A stretch of DNA of 64,000 bases, taken from contig CAVZMV010000001.1 of assembly GCA_963776465.1 (NCBI GenBank), positions 434,001 to 498,000 of the forward strand, given 5' to 3'. Shown one piece after another: positions 9,726 to 17,725 of this stretch. The translations under genes and the position numbers were made by a program. Origin of the DNA: DASRHK01 sp963776465 (GTDB taxonomy: Bacteria > Pseudomonadota > Gammaproteobacteria > Nevskiales > Nevskiaceae). Positions within the stretch are counted from its first letter, which is position 1, and every line of letters begins with the position of its first letter. The notes beneath the pieces are model-generated. The model searched no databases. It was not told the DNA's origin and saw only the letters and a program-made list of their open reading frames with translations.

Positions 9726-10742
9726 TCAAGCGGTCGCTGATTCACATATCGTTGCCGCTTCCTTTCCTAGCTTGAAGTTCACCACCTCGATCTTGAGCCG
9801 CTGTAGTGCCTCGGCAAGGTCGGATGCGAGCGGCTCACCTTTGGGCAGAACCATAACTCTCCGGCAATTCGCGTCCGTGCCGTGAACAAGTAGTTGCCCG
9901 ATCGCAGCATAGACGTCGGATCGGGCCGCGCACGTCTTGACCTCGAATACTTCGACCAGCGTGCTGTCTAGCGCCACGCCCATGTCAATCAAGCGGTTCT
10001 TTACTAGACGCGCGCCTTTGGGAAGCAGGTCCAGCCGCCGCCAGTCGTGCAACGCATCCACGACTTCACCGTGTCGCGAGAGGTAGTCGATCTTGCTGGA
10101 GCGCAAGCCGCGACGCCTTCCCCGCGCCTCAGCATAGAAATCATCAAGGACTTGCAGTGCGCGGCGAAAAGCTGGCGTCTCGAGTTCACCCGATCGCACT
10201 GCTCGCTTGAACGCCGCGATGATGTCGATGTATCGAACAGCCGAACGGGTTGCCGCAGCGCCTTCCACAGGCATCACTAAAACACCTTCACGGATGCTGC
10301 CGGAGCGATCGACTACATCTCTCAAAGGCTCATTGCTATAGGTCAGGAATCGTGACTTTCCAACTCCCTTGGTTCCGCCACCGACGCGACCGGAGTGAAA
10401 CAGATAAACCGCGCCCGACTCGCCGTCACGGGCGAAAAAGCCTGCGACCTGATCGTTGCGCCCTTCGTATCCCGTGTTGATCTCAACAGAAATCTGGAGG
10501 CTGCCCACATCTTCAAATAGTCCAAACCAATTCAACCGTCGCGGATTGGGCGTTTCAGAATCAGGAAGGTCCGCAGACCAAAACCAGTAACGACCGTCGG
10601 TCGCAACTTCCGCGTTGTGTTGGGTCCCTCCGGGATAGCCGATCTTCTTAACGGCACGCCGACGAAAATCGCGTTTGATCGTCGCCTCAAGCTGTTGCTG
10701 AGCGGTGGCGATTTCTTCTTTAGACTCCAGTAGTGAGAACAC
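9726..10742 (-). CDS. Restriction-endonuclease-like protein (PD-(D/E)XK)
   Basis: 338 residues. Near the C-terminus, VALDSTLVEVFEVKT (257-270) supplies D259 and E267-V-K269. It is followed by SDVYAAIGQLLVHG, the helix that typically follows the catalytic strand in restriction-type nucleases. Residues 60-120 (WFGLFED, ISVEINTGYEGRNDQVAGFF) look like a DNA-facing beta domain. The gene lies 109 bases downstream of an 83-residue HTH controller on the same strand, the arrangement of C protein and endonuclease in restriction-modification loci. No methyltransferase is present in the element. Specificity is unknown. Confidence 0.75.
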   Translation of the reverse strand: MFSLLESKEEIATAQQQLEATIKRDFRRRAVKKIGYPGGTQHNAEVATDGRYWFWSADLPDSETPNPRRLNWFGLFEDVGSLQISVEINTGYEGRNDQVAGFFARDGESGAVYLFHSGRVGGGTKGVGKSRFLTYSNEPLRDVVDRSGSIREGVLVMPVEGAAATRSAVRYIDIIAAFKRAVRSGELETPAFRRALQVLDDFYAEARGRRRGLRSSKIDYLSRHGEVVDALHDWRRLDLLPKGARLVKNRLIDMGVALDSTLVEVFEVKTCAARSDVYAAIGQLLVHGTDANCRRVMVLPKGEPLASDLAEALQRLKIEVVNFKLGKEAATICESATA

Positions 10743-10851
10743 AGCGCGCCTCCGAGGCCAACGGATGTCGGTGATCTCATCGTAGCTGAGCCCCAGCCAC
10801 GCACGGCTAGTGCCGGGGCGCTCCGACAGCGAGCGGGGTTCGTTTTAGGAG

Positions 10852-11103
10852 TCAGCGTTTTGCTGTTCGCGTCTGCTTGAGTTCGCGCACCTTGGGAAAT
10901 AGATCGCCTATTTCGCAGCCAAGAGTTTCGGCAATCCGAATCAGGTTGAGCGCGGCCACGTTCCTATGCCCACGCTCAATACCCGAGTAGTAGCTGCGAG
11001 CTAGTCCGCACTCCAGGGCAAATCCTTCCTGTGAGAAGCCGCGCTTCTCGCGAAGCTCTCGAAGCTTCCGACCGAGTTGAACGAGCTGTTGGCGCGCAGG
11101 CAC
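10852..11103 (-). CDS. XRE-family HTH regulator (C-protein-like)
   Basis: 83 residues, nearly all one helix-turn-helix domain: RKLRELREKRGFSQEGFALE, then CGLARSYYSGIERGHRN and LIRIAETLGCEIGDLFP. Size and motif match the controller proteins that time endonuclease expression in restriction-modification systems. The start used is GTG at 11103. A perfect inverted repeat 23 bases upstream of the start (11127-11149) is a good candidate for its operator. The nuclease at 9726-10742 follows. It could also be a simple repressor for the neighbouring plus-strand gene. Confidence 0.85.
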   Translation of the reverse strand: MPARQQLVQLGRKLRELREKRGFSQEGFALECGLARSYYSGIERGHRNVAALNLIRIAETLGCEIGDLFPKVRELKQTRTAKR

Positions 11104-11126
11104 CTACAAACCATATGCACATGAAT

Positions 11127-11149
11127 CTCATAGAACCACGCTCTATGAG
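11127..11149. promoter_or_regulatory. Operator-like inverted repeat
   Basis: CTCATAGA and TCTATGAG are perfect 8-bp arms separated by 7 bases. It lies between the HTH gene start (11103, minus) and the gene at 11198 (plus). A second small palindrome, GACAC-G-GTGTC, follows at 11151-11161, then TATACT at 11163-11168, a possible -10 box for the plus-strand gene. Confidence 0.6.
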
Positions 11150-11197
11150 TGACACGGTGTCCTATACTTTTACCCTGCAGTCATTCGCGGCTGCCAA

Positions 11198-11818
11198 TTG
11201 GGGGCGTGTGTGGGAATAGGAAGCGAGGAGCAGTCGGAGCCCGCCAAATTCGTGGCGGAGCTCGCGGAGCTAGGCCGCCGTCGCGCGGCCGGCGAACTAA
11301 CAGAGGGCAGCTTCAAGGAGCAGAAAGCGGCCCTGCTGCGGAAGAGATTGGAGAGCCCCGCCCAAGTCGCACCTGAGGGGGATCGGTCCAACTGGGAAGC
11401 CATCAGAATGGTGTGCGGCCCACTGATGGCGCTGGCCTTGTTTCTGGGGGTGCTGGCGGCGGGTGGCTGGACGGCTTGGTCCGCTCTAACGGGCAAGATT
11501 TCACTCCTCGCGGCCGCAGGGATTTTTGCGCTTTTAGCGCCGGTGCTCTGGCTTGGGCTGAAGCTGGGCGGTGGGCCGCCAGTAACGCTGAATGAGATCG
11601 TCTACGGTAGCGCCAACGAAGCAATTGCCTGCCCACACTGCGGAGCGAAGGGCGGAGTCAGGACGCGCCGTGTCAGCAGGAAGAAGGGCCTTAGTGGCGG
11701 CAAGACTGCTGCGGCGATCCTCACGGGTGGGGTGTCAATCTTGGCCACAGGGCTGTCCCGTAGGGAGGCCGCGACCGCCATGCACTGTGACAACTGCGGA
11801 CTTGATTGGGACCTGTAA
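11198..11818 (+). CDS. Membrane protein with SHOCT-like helix and zinc ribbon
   Basis: About 206 residues; the exact start is uncertain (TTG at 11198, or one of the GTG codons just after). N-terminal LAELGRRRAAGELTEGSFKE resembles a SHOCT-type short oligomerisation domain. Two hydrophobic helices follow (about 72-92 and 100-122). A C-terminal zinc ribbon is formed by CPHCGA (near 144) and HCDNCGLDW (at the end), split by a glycine-rich stretch. The topology suggests a membrane anchor presenting a metal-binding knob. The function is unknown. Confidence 0.65.
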   Translation: MGACVGIGSEEQSEPAKFVAELAELGRRRAAGELTEGSFKEQKAALLRKRLESPAQVAPEGDRSNWEAIRMVCGPLMALALFLGVLAAGGWTAWSALTGKISLLAAAGIFALLAPVLWLGLKLGGGPPVTLNEIVYGSANEAIACPHCGAKGGVRTRRVSRKKGLSGGKTAAAILTGGVSILATGLSRREAATAMHCDNCGLDWDL

Positions 11819-11949
11819 GCGTCCCGGTCTTACTGTCCCTGCGAAGCGGCGTCAGCAAGAAATAGTCAACATTGCTGTTCCGGCGCACCCAGCTCCATGC
11901 TGGGTGGACTCACGGCTGAGTTCTCGCCGTGGAACCGGAGGATCAAACG

Positions 11950-12750
11950 ATGCGCGGCTCAGCCAACCCTGAACACTTCGCAATTCGAGCCGACGACGGC
12001 AAGCTGACTGATCCGCGGCTCGTAATCTTTCCGATATTTCTCGCGCGAGAAGGGCACCCGTATCAGTTCCTCGGAACTGGCTTCTTCATTACAACGTTTG
12101 GCTGGTTCGTCTCGGCGAAGCATGTCTTCGCCGCGGCAGGCAGTGCCCACGGACTGCACATCGTGCAGTTTATCGATGACACGAAATACCACGTTCGCCC
12201 TGTCCTGGGTTATGTAGGCCACCCAAATGCAGATGTCGCCATCGGAGTTTGTGCCGAAATGAAACACAAGACGGCGGGGCACTTGCTGACGAACAAGGTT
12301 CTGTCACTCGATGTGCGCACGCCGGAGGTCGGTGACACAGTCTGGACCTACGCATACCCAGGCACGACGGTGACCCAATCCGAACAGCAGGTCATCGCGC
12401 TGAACCCCAACTACTACGTTGGACGCGTAGAGGAACTGCTACCGAACGGGCGGGATCGCACGTTTTTACCGGGGCCCTGCTTTAGAACATCGATGGTCTT
12501 GCATGGCGGCTCAAGCGGCGGCCCTGTTTTTGCGAAGCCGGGCCACGTCGTTGGAGTCAACAGCACTGGCATTGATCTTCCGCCGGGGACCGACGATGTT
12601 TCATTCGCGTCATGGATTGGGGACATCGTCCCCCTCGCTGTTCCAAACGTCTTGGACACTCGCGATAGCACCAACAAGACGATCAGCATCCGCGAGCTAG
12701 TGGCAGCTGGGCACGTGAGGTGCTATGGCATGCAACAGGTGATCTCGTAG
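11950..12750 (+). CDS. Trypsin-fold serine protease, no signal peptide
   Basis: 266 residues from ATG 11950, chosen for GGAGGA 8 bases upstream. The catalytic triad is readable: GWFVSAKHVF (H58), HPNADVAIG (D95), and HGGSSGGPVF (S189). There is no N-terminal signal or membrane segment, so it probably works in the cytosol, unlike DegP/HtrA enzymes. It lies in the defence-type island, and cytosolic trypsin-like proteases occur in several defence systems as executioners. It could equally process another island protein. No PDZ or repeat domain follows. Confidence 0.8.
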   Translation: MRGSANPEHFAIRADDGKLTDPRLVIFPIFLAREGHPYQFLGTGFFITTFGWFVSAKHVFAAAGSAHGLHIVQFIDDTKYHVRPVLGYVGHPNADVAIGVCAEMKHKTAGHLLTNKVLSLDVRTPEVGDTVWTYAYPGTTVTQSEQQVIALNPNYYVGRVEELLPNGRDRTFLPGPCFRTSMVLHGGSSGGPVFAKPGHVVGVNSTGIDLPPGTDDVSFASWIGDIVPLAVPNVLDTRDSTNKTISIRELVAAGHVRCYGMQQVIS

Positions 12751-13676
12751 CAGCGGGGACACCACCAATGCTTACCTGCCGCGACCTACCGCACGTTTTC
12801 GATCCAGGGGTAGCTGGGGTAGCGGGTAGTTCGCCCGGATGGGCGAGGTCGCAAGGGCCGCGTGTTCACCTACTCCAGTCGTTCCTCACTGCGGCTCGAA
12901 GCCGCTTTCAATCCACGCGTCGATTGTGAGTCGGATCGTCAGCGCCGCGCGCCTTGCAGCCTCCTAACTTTTTCCAACGCGCGTAAAGCAGGTTCTTATC
13001 TGTAAGAGATGTATGACTGTATTAAATACATCGAGCGCGATTCCTTACCCCCATCTGTTGATAACTTGAGATGGACAGGGACCTCCGGGACGGGCTTCGG
13101 CTTTTGGATCTGAAGGTTCCGGCTGTTCCGCGGGCTTCGCGCCTACGCGCAGCCTAGCCTCACGTTTGTTCCGCCAGTCTGGAAGCCTGGTGGCGCGCGA
13201 GATAGGCGGTTCTTCTACCGTCCTCAGGGTGCTGCTGCGGCTGCGTTTCAGAGTTGACGTTCCTTTGATAGTGGTTCCAGACGCAAGCTTGCGAACCATG
13301 TGTCGGCGCAATGACTTGTTGTTTCCAACCTAGTATCAAAGTGCGAGCGTCAAGCGAGGAACAGTCAAGGGGATCGAGACCCCAGGTTACGGTCCATCAA
13401 TCCCCTAGGCTAACGACAGAGGGACGCATCTGCTGCGACCAGACGCACGTTCATAGTGGGCGAGCGCGCGGATAGCAGTGAACACGAAGGACGCGGCAGG
13501 TGCGATCCGGTGCGTGCGGTCGCGAAAGCTAACGGGGACGATCACCGCGACGATGAACGCTCGCGCTGAAAGTATAAGTAATCGGCCATTGGCGCCGGAA
13601 AATTGTGCCGCTGTTTTACAGGGTGGACTCTGCAATTCCCTAGGAGTCCAACATCCTCGCGATCCACGCTGCACCC
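12751..13676. other. Long stretch without a convincing gene
   Basis: Small frames occur on both strands, the longest about 88 codons at 13045-13311 minus, but none has a good ribosome site or recognisable protein. An AT-rich patch at 12990-13035 contains a 7-bp inverted repeat GATGTAT/ATACATC (13008-13014 with 13026-13032). A 7-bp inverted repeat TGGACTC/GAGTCCA lies near 13624-13650, where the next minus-strand gene ends. The stretch may hold regulatory RNA or debris. Confidence 0.4.
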
Positions 13677-14729
13677 TTATCGCCGTCCCGAGGTGATAGC
13701 GACGATGTTGATCACAGTGCGAGTTGCTTCAGCGCACAACGATGCATCTCGATGTGTCGCCGTTCGCCTATGTTGCAGGTCGTTGGCAAGCACGAGAGCA
13801 GCCTTCGCGTGCCTGCGCAGCGCTTCATTGGATTGACCTGCGTATTCAGTCGAAAGGTAGGCATCCAGCATCCGATTTGCATCGGTTGAGGATGGCTCGA
13901 CACCATCCGAAGTCTTGTGCACACCCGGCTTGTAGACAGCTTGAGCAAGCGAGATGAGCGCCTCTCGGCAGAGTAAGCCGATGGTCTGGAATTCCTCCTC
14001 CTTCTCTGCTGCCGGCAGCTTTGCTATGAGCTGATCGACGACGCGGTCCACACGAGTCCAGCCGGTAGGTTCACTGTTCGGCTCGGTGGACAGGGCTGCG
14101 TCGCCATGGAGTGAGTCCCGCAGCGATTGGTAGATTCCCCGGACGTAGTCCCGTCTGGATTGATAGGTCGGTAGATCTCCGTTCTTCCAGCGTCCATACC
14201 AGGCCCACAGATCATCGAACTGGTTTGGATCGCGGACAGATCGCCCGGCGAGCAGGGTTCTTATTTGCGCTCGTCGTGCCTTGTATTCGTCGTTCCTGCT
14301 TTCGATGCGAGGCCCGCCGGTTGCCACAGCGATCATTAGTTGCTGCTGAGCGTCGATCAATGCTTCCAGCTCGGTGAGTTCGTGCGCATCCTTTTCGACC
14401 AGGAAGGCGCGTGCAGACATCTCGTGAATCTGAAATTCGACCGGAAGGACTGCCCCCAGCGCAGCCTTCACGCGGGCGTGAACGTCGCTGTTGACATCTT
14501 CTCCGAAGAATCCCTCCTCGCGAAACACCGCGAGATCAGAACTGTGGCACCGAAGGGTTACATAGAGACCGATCACGGTCGTGTTGGAATACCGCTGCGC
14601 GGTCTGGCTGATTTCCAGTTGAGATCGGCCGAGAATCTCCGCATCCGCCACATTGCCTTGGTTCCGCAAATGGCTGGCAGCACTACGTCTGAGGGTATCG
14701 GCGTTCGGAACTTTCATACCGGCAGACAA
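13677..14729 (-). CDS. Abortive-infection-like protein with C-terminal HEPN-type segment
   Basis: 350 residues. The last 70 residues (ALRRHAKAALVLANDLQH, then RRTATHRDASLCAEATRTVI) match the pattern of C-terminal helices seen in Abi-type and HEPN proteins, including an R-x4-H motif (RRTATH). The middle region (about 170-215) is rich in Trp/Tyr/Arg, and the N-terminal 100 residues mix strands and helices without a known motif. I call it a defence candidate with low certainty. It stands alone, and ATG 14718 is an alternative start. Confidence 0.65.
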   Translation of the reverse strand: MSAGMKVPNADTLRRSAASHLRNQGNVADAEILGRSQLEISQTAQRYSNTTVIGLYVTLRCHSSDLAVFREEGFFGEDVNSDVHARVKAALGAVLPVEFQIHEMSARAFLVEKDAHELTELEALIDAQQQLMIAVATGGPRIESRNDEYKARRAQIRTLLAGRSVRDPNQFDDLWAWYGRWKNGDLPTYQSRRDYVRGIYQSLRDSLHGDAALSTEPNSEPTGWTRVDRVVDQLIAKLPAAEKEEEFQTIGLLCREALISLAQAVYKPGVHKTSDGVEPSSTDANRMLDAYLSTEYAGQSNEALRRHAKAALVLANDLQHRRTATHRDASLCAEATRTVINIVAITSGRR

Positions 14730-15065
14730 ATAGTCTTACCACCCCTCTCACAAGGTAGAAGAACAAGAAGAACAATCTGGCCCTGAGGTAGAAGAGGCGA
14801 ATTTCCCCCTAACCCCATTTAGCACGATGGGGGTTAGGTGGGCCTCATCTATCTCAGGTCGGCCCTGAGTCTAGATTCTTTCCTCATCCGAGCCACAGCT
14901 GTGTATTGCGTGCTGGATTAGGCGAGGTAGAGGCTCGTCCATCACGCTCAAACTGCACGGCCTGCGGCAACCTTTTGGGCCACTTCCGCCGTTGGGGCTT
15001 GCAGTTTCCTTCTGCCCCGTTACATCTCGCGTCCGAACGTCAGGATACCGATAAGGCGCGAGCAA
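14730..15065. other. Intergenic stretch with one hairpin
   Basis: No credible gene. CCTAACCCC at 14808-14816 pairs with GGGGTTAGG at 14830-14838 around a 13-base loop. A purine-rich tract with two GGTAGAAGA repeats precedes it. It may be the promoter region of the minus-strand gene ending at 13677. Confidence 0.4.
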
Positions 15066-15458
15066 TTACTTTGTTCCGACGACCTCCTTGTATCGCTCAA
15101 TGATCGCGGCAGAGCGCGTGCTCATGAGCAACCCATAGACGAGGTCTTGGCTGATCGCGACGTCAACGCGCGCAGAGTGAACGTCCGCGAGTCGCAACGA
15201 CAACGCCGCCACGCCGTAGTCGAGGACTTCCTGGACTACGGTGGAGGGTGGGACCTGTCGAGCATGAGCGATGTTCTGCACCAACTCGCAGATCGAACCC
15301 TGAATGCCCACGAAGAAGTCTTGATAGCCCAGTTGACGACGCATCGCCCTTCGGCGCTGCTGTCGCTCTGCTGGGGTCATCCGTCGTTCCCCTACAGGGG
15401 GACGCCCTCGTTTCAGGCGCAAGGCGGTGACTGACTTCGCCGAGGAACCTTTTGTCAC
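15066..15458 (-). CDS. Small basic DNA-binding-like protein
   Basis: About 130 residues if started at GTG 15458. An upstream frame extends to 15518 but would run through a palindrome and has poor protein character. KRGRPPVGERRMTPAERQQRR near the start is strongly basic with an RGRP minor-groove (AT-hook-like) motif. The middle (STVVQEVLDYGVAALSLRL) could be a ribbon-helix-helix or helical dimerisation unit. It diverges from the serine recombinase at 15558, with a palindrome between them, so it is a plausible local repressor. Confidence 0.6.
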   Translation of the reverse strand: MTKGSSAKSVTALRLKRGRPPVGERRMTPAERQQRRRAMRRQLGYQDFFVGIQGSICELVQNIAHARQVPPSTVVQEVLDYGVAALSLRLADVHSARVDVAISQDLVYGLLMSTRSAAIIERYKEVVGTK

Positions 15459-15475
15459 GATCGCAAGCCTACTAT

Positions 15476-15496
15476 ATTTGTGACCGTCACACAAAT
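15476..15496. promoter_or_regulatory. Palindrome between regulator and recombinase
   Basis: ATTTGTG and CACAAAT are perfect arms; the core GTGAC-C-GTCAC is itself symmetric. It lies 18 bases upstream of GTG 15458 (minus) and 62 bases upstream of ATG 15558 (plus). A likely operator controlling one or both genes. Confidence 0.55.
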
Positions 15497-15557
15497 ACTT
15501 ACACTTCTGACTACACATTGGACGTTCGTCCTTTCACGTAGTCGGGAGACCATAAGC

Positions 15558-16256
15558 ATGGGCAACGGGAAGTTCGTCGCGTATTACCGAGTCTCAACCG
15601 CGAAGCAGGGTCAGAGCGGATTGGGACTTGAAGCTCAGGAGGCGGCGGTCTCGGCCTATCTACGCGGGGGCTCTTGGGAGCTTGTAGGAGCCTTCCGGGA
15701 GACCGAGACAGGCAAGGGGTCGAATGCGCTAGAAAAGCGCCCCCAGCTGCGGGCGGCTTTGAATGCGTGCCGGGAGCACCGAGCAACGCTTCTCATTGCG
15801 AAGCTCGATCGGCTAGCCCGAAACGTCCATTTCGTGTCGGGCTTGCTCGAAACTGGCTGCGATTTCGTTGCAGCAGACATGCCGCACGCGAACAAAGTCA
15901 TGATCCAGATGCACGCCGTGATGTCAGAGTGGGAGCGAGACCAGATCAGTGCGCGAACCAAGGCTGCGCTGGCCGCTGCCAAAGCGCGGGGCGTCGTTCT
16001 TGGTGCCACGGGTATTCAGAACCTTGCCCAGAACATTTTGCAGCGCCAGAGCGAAGCTGACGCGTTCGCTGCGAAGCGCGGGCCGCTGATTCAAATGTTG
16101 CTCGACAAAGGGATGACGCAGCGTGCGGTGTTGCGCGTGCTCAACGATCAGGCCATTCCTGCCCCGCGCGGGGGTCCCTGGTCGCTCGTCCAACTTCAAC
16201 GCCTGATGTGCCGCCTTTCGCTTTCGCCCCAAATGCGAATTGCAAAATCGCTTTGA
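15558..16256 (+). CDS. Serine recombinase (resolvase/invertase family)
   Basis: 232 residues. The catalytic N-terminal domain starts FVAYYRVSTAKQGQSGLGLE, with the nucleophile Ser in YRVST. LLIAKLDRLARNV is the E-helix region, and MSEWERDQISARTKAALAAA starts the long dimer helix. A small C-terminal DNA-binding segment follows (MLLDKGMTQRAVLRVLNDQ, RGGPWSLVQLQRLM). It is shorter than large serine integrases, so it resembles a resolvase or invertase. ATG 15558 starts just before the conserved first strand. It may resolve or rearrange the island; no obvious inverted DNA segment is seen beside it. Confidence 0.85.
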   Translation: MGNGKFVAYYRVSTAKQGQSGLGLEAQEAAVSAYLRGGSWELVGAFRETETGKGSNALEKRPQLRAALNACREHRATLLIAKLDRLARNVHFVSGLLETGCDFVAADMPHANKVMIQMHAVMSEWERDQISARTKAALAAAKARGVVLGATGIQNLAQNILQRQSEADAFAAKRGPLIQMLLDKGMTQRAVLRVLNDQAIPAPRGGPWSLVQLQRLMCRLSLSPQMRIAKSL

Positions 16257-16341
16257 GAATCCAATGAATGACTAATAAGAAAACAGAGGAGCAAGAATTG
16301 AGAGAGATTGCTTAGTGCATCGGAATTCTGTCCACAAATTC

Positions 16342-16367
16342 AAAGGCCTGCGAAAGCAGGCCTTTTG
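16342..16367. terminator. Rho-independent terminator
   Basis: AAAGGCCTGC pairs with GCAGGCCTTT around GAAA, with T-runs on both strands, so it can terminate the recombinase (plus) and the integrase (minus). The rest of 16257-16569 holds a T9 tract near 16422 and no convincing gene. Confidence 0.9.
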
Positions 16368-16569
16368 TTCAACTATTCGTGTTCGAAGTAACTCTGCTGG
16401 ACTAGGAACGACTTAGAAGTTTTTTTTTGAAAGCCAAGGCGGCGAAGACCACCATGGCCAGCGAAGTCAGCGCCTGGATCGCGACGCTGGAATGGTCGAT
16501 CAACGGACCCAAGTCCATAAACGCATCACACCACCTTTGCCGGAGGCGGTCAAACCCACGCCCCCAGAC

Positions 16570-17529
16570 TCAACCCAATTTCTCCAGAAGCGATTCCGGC
16601 CGAAGATGGGTGTAACGCTTCAGCATGCTCAAGCTCTGGTGCCCGGTAATGAGGGCGACTTCCATTAGCCCCAGCCCTTTCTCGAAGAGTCGAGAGGTCC
16701 CTTCGTGCCGCAAATCGTGAAATCGAAGGCCCGCTAGGCCAGCTCGCTCCCTGGCGCGTCCGAACGCTTGGGTGATGCTGTCGGGCTTCAACGGGAAGAC
16801 GTGGCCCTGGCGCGTTCCGGCGAGCGCCGCTAGCGTTGCAGCCGCGCGCTGTGAGAGGGGGATGACGCGCGAAACGTCCGTCTTCGTCTTCGGGATGCTG
16901 AGCAGGCGTTCAGACAGCTTCAAATGCTCCCATCTCATATTCGCTATCTCGCCTCGCCGCATAGCGCTCTCCAAGGCAAGGATCACGACGGCTCGCGTGT
17001 AGGAGCAGCTCAGAGCACTCAAGAGGCGGTCCTCTTCGCCGCTAGCGAGTCGTCTGTCACGACCGGGCGGCATTTTGGGCTTCCTCACGGAGGGTATGCC
17101 GGCCGGCAAAGCTATACCCCACTCCTGATGAGCGCGCTTCAGGACCCGATTCACGAGACCTAGTTCATGCCGGACCGTTTGAGCTGACACGACGCGCAGC
17201 CTAGCGTCACGGTATGCAGCAAGCTCCGATGTGGTGAAGCGTGCGAGCGGCAACGCACCGAACGATTTTCGGATTTGCTTGATGTGGCTGGACGCTCTCC
17301 ACCGTAGCGAGCCCATCACTTCACGCGCGTATCGGTCTACGGCGTCCGCAAACTTGGTTTGCTCTGCTGTAGTTCGATCAACGAATACGCCGCGTTCGAT
17401 CTCCGACTCGACAATCGAAGCCCACTTCGCAGCGTCGGATCGCACCGTGAACGTTCGCGAGATGGGACGTTGTCCCTGCTTCCGAACCTGCGCTTGCCAC
17501 TTGCTCTGACGCCTTCTGATCGTCGCCAC
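16570..17529 (-). CDS. Tyrosine-type site-specific integrase
   Basis: 319 residues. The N-terminal arm-binding part (basic, 1-60) and core-binding domain (about 60-150) precede the catalytic domain. Catalytic residues are readable: SAMRRGEIANMRW (R191/R192), a Lys in the beta-hairpin PKTKTD (about 214-216), FHDLRHEGTS (H271, R274), GHQS (H297), and the nucleophile Y306 in LKRYTHL. The gene lies 122 bases inside the right attachment site and points inward, with end repeats suited as arm sites. It is almost certainly what inserted the element at tRNA-Arg(CCU). Confidence 0.95.
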   Translation of the reverse strand: MATIRRRQSKWQAQVRKQGQRPISRTFTVRSDAAKWASIVESEIERGVFVDRTTAEQTKFADAVDRYAREVMGSLRWRASSHIKQIRKSFGALPLARFTTSELAAYRDARLRVVSAQTVRHELGLVNRVLKRAHQEWGIALPAGIPSVRKPKMPPGRDRRLASGEEDRLLSALSCSYTRAVVILALESAMRRGEIANMRWEHLKLSERLLSIPKTKTDVSRVIPLSQRAAATLAALAGTRQGHVFPLKPDSITQAFGRARERAGLAGLRFHDLRHEGTSRLFEKGLGLMEVALITGHQSLSMLKRYTHLRPESLLEKLG

Positions 17530-17539
17530 TGAGTCCCCC

Positions 17540-17559
17540 GTTGTGACACGGGTGTGACA
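17540..17559 (+). repeat. Element end repeat, right
   Basis: Right-hand copy of the 20-base tandem GTGAC-type site (18/20 identity with 3907-3926), immediately upstream of the integrase start. Binding here could also repress the integrase promoter. Confidence 0.6.
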
Positions 17560-17650
17560 TCAGTGACTTTTGGGCTGGTAGTTTCGCTGCGTCCTATGTC
17601 GGACCGCCTTCAGGTAGATGGCGATTTCCGGCACTGTTCGACTTAAGACT

Positions 17651-17696
17651 CTGCCGCTTAGGAGGCGGCCGCTCTATCCACTGAGCTACGAGGACG
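17651..17696 (-). repeat. attachment site, right end (tRNA-Arg 5' fragment)
   Basis: 46 bp identical to 3749-3794. This is the original 5' half of the tRNA gene left behind at the far end of the element. It lacks the T-arm and acceptor 3' strand and cannot make tRNA. Confidence 0.9.
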
Positions 17697-17725
17697 TGGC
17701 GGCGCGATTGTACTGCCGCCTCGAT

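Larger units (their letters stand above)
3795..17650. mobile_element. Integrative element with a defence-type gene cargo
   Basis: About 13.9 kb bounded by a 46-bp direct repeat made from the 5' half of tRNA-Arg(CCU). A tyrosine integrase lies 122 bp inside the right end. Base composition and codon use inside are visibly less GC-rich than in the flanks. Near each end, in the same orientation, lies a 20-base repeat with 18 matches (3907-3926 and 17540-17559), suggesting arm-type integrase sites. No replication, transfer or phage structural genes are seen, so it looks like a mobilised genomic island. The cargo is nucleases, HEPN proteins, a PIN/GNAT protein, a protease and a serine recombinase. 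Confidence 0.9.

Noticed and set aside
13045..13075. TGTTGATAA resembling a DnaA box, considered as an origin
   Set aside because: A single imperfect copy without other boxes or a replication gene nearby.
13045..13311. Possible 88-codon minus-strand gene
   Set aside because: Starts with TTG, has no ribosome site and no recognisable protein character.
16427..16615. 62-codon plus-strand frame next to a T9 tract
   Set aside because: Overlaps the integrase end, no signal, membrane segment or family; more likely chance.
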